This document shows, piece by piece, positions 40,609-41,764 of a stretch of 41,764 nucleotides of DNA. The DNA is taken from contig JASEHH010000023.1 of assembly GCA_030017685.1 (NCBI GenBank), forward strand, positions 1 to 41,764, written 5' to 3'. This stretch comes from Thermodesulfobacteriota bacterium (GTDB lineage Bacteria > Desulfobacterota > BSN033 > UBA1163). How positions within the stretch are numbered: the stretch's first letter is position 1; each line of letters begins with the position of its first letter. The position numbers and the translations under genes are program-made. The notes beneath the pieces were generated by a model. It was not told the origin of the DNA, made no database searches, and worked only from the letters and a program-made list of their open reading frames with translations.

Positions 40609-40835
40609 TATTTGAACTCGCCCTTCCGTTCTTTCAGGAGCTTTTCAGCAAGAGAGGGTTTGGGGGGCAAGAGACCACAGGCTGCCTTGACGGGGTCTTC
40701 CACGGGGGGGATCAGGTAGATGATCCCTGCGTACTCCATCACCTGTAACTCCGTACCGGGTTCAATATGGTATCTCTTTCTCATCTCGGCAGGGATGACG
40801 ATCTGGCCTTTCGATAAAGTTTTAACAGTAGCCAT
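40608..40835 (-). CDS. AbrB/MazE-type antitoxin (VapB-like)
   Basis: The 75-residue protein MATVKTLSKGQIVIPAEMRKRYHIEPGTELQVMEYAGIIYLIPP is a swapped-hairpin AbrB domain, followed by a short toxin-binding tail (DPVKAACGLLPPKPSLAEKLLKERKGE). It is the first gene of the pair and probably represses its own promoter. A TTGACA lies about 75 bases upstream on the minus strand (40909-40904). Confidence 0.88.
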   Translation of the reverse strand: MATVKTLSKGQIVIPAEMRKRYHIEPGTELQVMEYAGIIYLIPPVEDPVKAACGLLPPKPSLAEKLLKERKGEFK

Positions 40836-41052
40836 ATAATTCTAACCTTTCCATAAAAAGTTAAACAATCTATAGAAAACGTATAACTTCTAAATTATTT
40901 TGTCAAGATCATTCTTTGGGTCTTTTCCTGCCCCCAAAGGGCATTTCCTCTCTTTTAACTTCCGATCGGCAGAGAGAGAACTTTTTCCAATTCCCATTTC
41001 ATCCACCTATGCAAAAGATGACGCCTGTGTGATCTCCCCGAAGACTTACCTA

Positions 41053-41082
41053 TTGACAATAGTTAACATGCAGGTTAACATG
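41053..41082 (+). promoter_or_regulatory. Promoter with GTTAACATG direct repeats for the HigBA-like pair
   Basis: TTGACA (41053-41058), 17-bp spacer, TAACAT (41076-41081). GTTAACATG occurs at 41062-41070 and 41074-41082, one helical turn apart, and is a likely operator. Transcription would start at or next to GTG 41088. Confidence 0.65.
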
Positions 41083-41087
41083 ATTTT

Positions 41088-41437
41088 GTGAATAGAACCG
41101 TTATCTTCTATGAAACGGCTGATGGGAAGCGTCCAGTACAGGATTTTCTGGATTCCCTGCCTGGAAAAGTCGCACAGAAGATCTTATGGGTTCTTAAATT
41201 ATTGGAAGATTTGAGGTTATCCCATCTTCATATTTCAAGAAGCTTATCGGTACTGAGGAGATATGGGAATGCCGAATTCAATTTGGGTCAAATGCGTATC
41301 GTCTATTGTGTTTCTTTTTAGATCGTTCTGTCATTGTGCTTACCCATAGATTTGTGAAAAAGAGCCAAAAGACGCCCGTTCATGAAATAGAAAGGGCAGA
41401 GGCTTATAGAAGAGATTTTTTGAAAAGGAGGACATAA
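41088..41437 (+). pseudogene. HigB/RelE-like toxin (phage-derived Gp49-like), frameshifted
   Basis: The first frame starts at GTG 41088: VIFYETADGKRPVQDFLDSLPGKVAQKILWVLKLLEDL, a typical HigB/Gp49-like beginning. Near 41214-41220 the frame must shift by one base. The other frame continues IPSSYFKKLIGTEEIWECRIQFGSNAYRLLCFFLDRSVIVLTHRFVKKSQKTP, the rest of the family including the catalytic-region arginine and the FVKKSQKTP tail, and stops at 41437, two bases before the antitoxin ATG. So the full toxin of about 116 residues is present but broken, unless this is a sequencing error. Confidence 0.8.
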
Positions 41438-41438
41438 A

Positions 41439-41714
41439 ATGAGTGACATAAAGAAATATATAAAGGATAGAAAAAAGAGGGATAAAGAATTTGCTGAGGG
41501 ATTTGAGGAAGGATATGAACAATTTAAAATTGGAGTCATGCTTCGTCAGGCACGTGAAAAAGCAGGGTTGACACAGGAAGAATTAGCCCGTCGGCTAAAA
41601 ACCAAGAAGACCTCGATTTCGAGGATTGAAAACCATGCCGAAGACATCAAACTTTCGACGTTAAAACGCACTGCTTCGGCCTTAGGAAAACGTCTTCAAG
41701 TGAGTATTACCTAA
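41439..41714 (+). CDS. XRE-family antitoxin (HigA-like)
   Basis: The 91-residue protein has a charged N-terminal helix (KKYIKDRKKRDKEFAEGFEEGYEQFKIG) and then an HTH, VMLRQAREKAGLTQEELARRLKTKKTSISRIENHAEDIKLSTLKRTASALGKRLQVSI. This is the usual HigA-like layout. AAAAGGAGG precedes the ATG. Its toxin gene just upstream carries a frameshift, so the antitoxin may act only as a regulator now. Confidence 0.9.
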   Translation: MSDIKKYIKDRKKRDKEFAEGFEEGYEQFKIGVMLRQAREKAGLTQEELARRLKTKKTSISRIENHAEDIKLSTLKRTASALGKRLQVSIT

Positions 41715-41764
41715 CCCGGCATAGCCGGAACCAAACAGGGTCTTTGTAGGTTTATCGACCCAAC

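Overview
The window looks like a chromosomal fragment of an uncultured anaerobic bacterium of the former Deltaproteobacteria (Desulfobacterota / Thermodesulfobacteriota). This is inferred from gene content: a DUF6178-like protein, large multiheme c-type cytochromes, a tripartite tricarboxylate transporter, an AprA-like flavoprotein with its ferredoxin, a Rex redox repressor, and a probable selenocysteine-containing protein. No rRNA or tRNA gene and no CRISPR array was seen.

Layout. (1) 1-2408: end of an ABC permease, its ATPase and a leucine dehydrogenase-like enzyme. (2) 2431-12235: a catabolic and uptake block. A LarA-like racemase and an ACMSD-type amidohydrolase lie on the minus strand, divergent from a plus-strand run of AprA-like flavoprotein, 2x[4Fe-4S] ferredoxin, HisC-like aminotransferase, TctC-TctB-TctA transporter, a B3/4-domain protein and a small tautomerase. 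(3) 12.4-19.0 kb: accessory DNA with an MqsR-like toxin and a zinc-finger/HTH/Panacea antitoxin, a frameshifted TcmP with its DUF5131 three-Cys partner, an IS1182-like element with inverted repeats, a DUF6901-like protein and an RHH/PIN toxin-antitoxin pair. (4) 19.2-27.5 kb: housekeeping genes (MetE-like protein, groES-groEL, DUF6178 protein, zinc ribbon, GNAT, ABC-F ATPase, FmdB-like protein). (5) 27.7-36.6 kb: a redox locus with a 9-heme cytochrome/cytochrome b fusion, an operon of a 51-aa membrane peptide, a DUF1684 lipoprotein-like protein and a metallophosphatase-like/tetraheme protein, then an 18-heme NapC-type cytochrome, rex and a ferredoxin-nitroreductase. (6) 36.6-41.76 kb: ettA, then a cluster of toxin-antitoxin modules and a reverse-transcriptase-like fragment.

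The most notable observation is at 31175-31177 on the minus strand. An in-frame TGA replaces the second Cys of a Pro-Cys-Gly-Cys motif in the metallophosphatase/tetraheme gene. It is followed at the right distance by an 8-bp hairpin with a GGGT loop. The start upstream of the TGA overlaps the preceding gene by ATGA, and the frame stays open for hundreds of codons afterwards. This fits selenocysteine insertion. An ordinary ORF caller would start the gene about 66 codons too late.

Other points are a Rex operator that encloses the ribosome binding site of rex, two decayed gene tails that match intact genes nearby (tctC and the MetE-like gene), toxin-antitoxin promoters that may give leaderless mRNAs, and several families of palindromic intergenic repeats. 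All family names come from motif recognition by eye; no database search was run.
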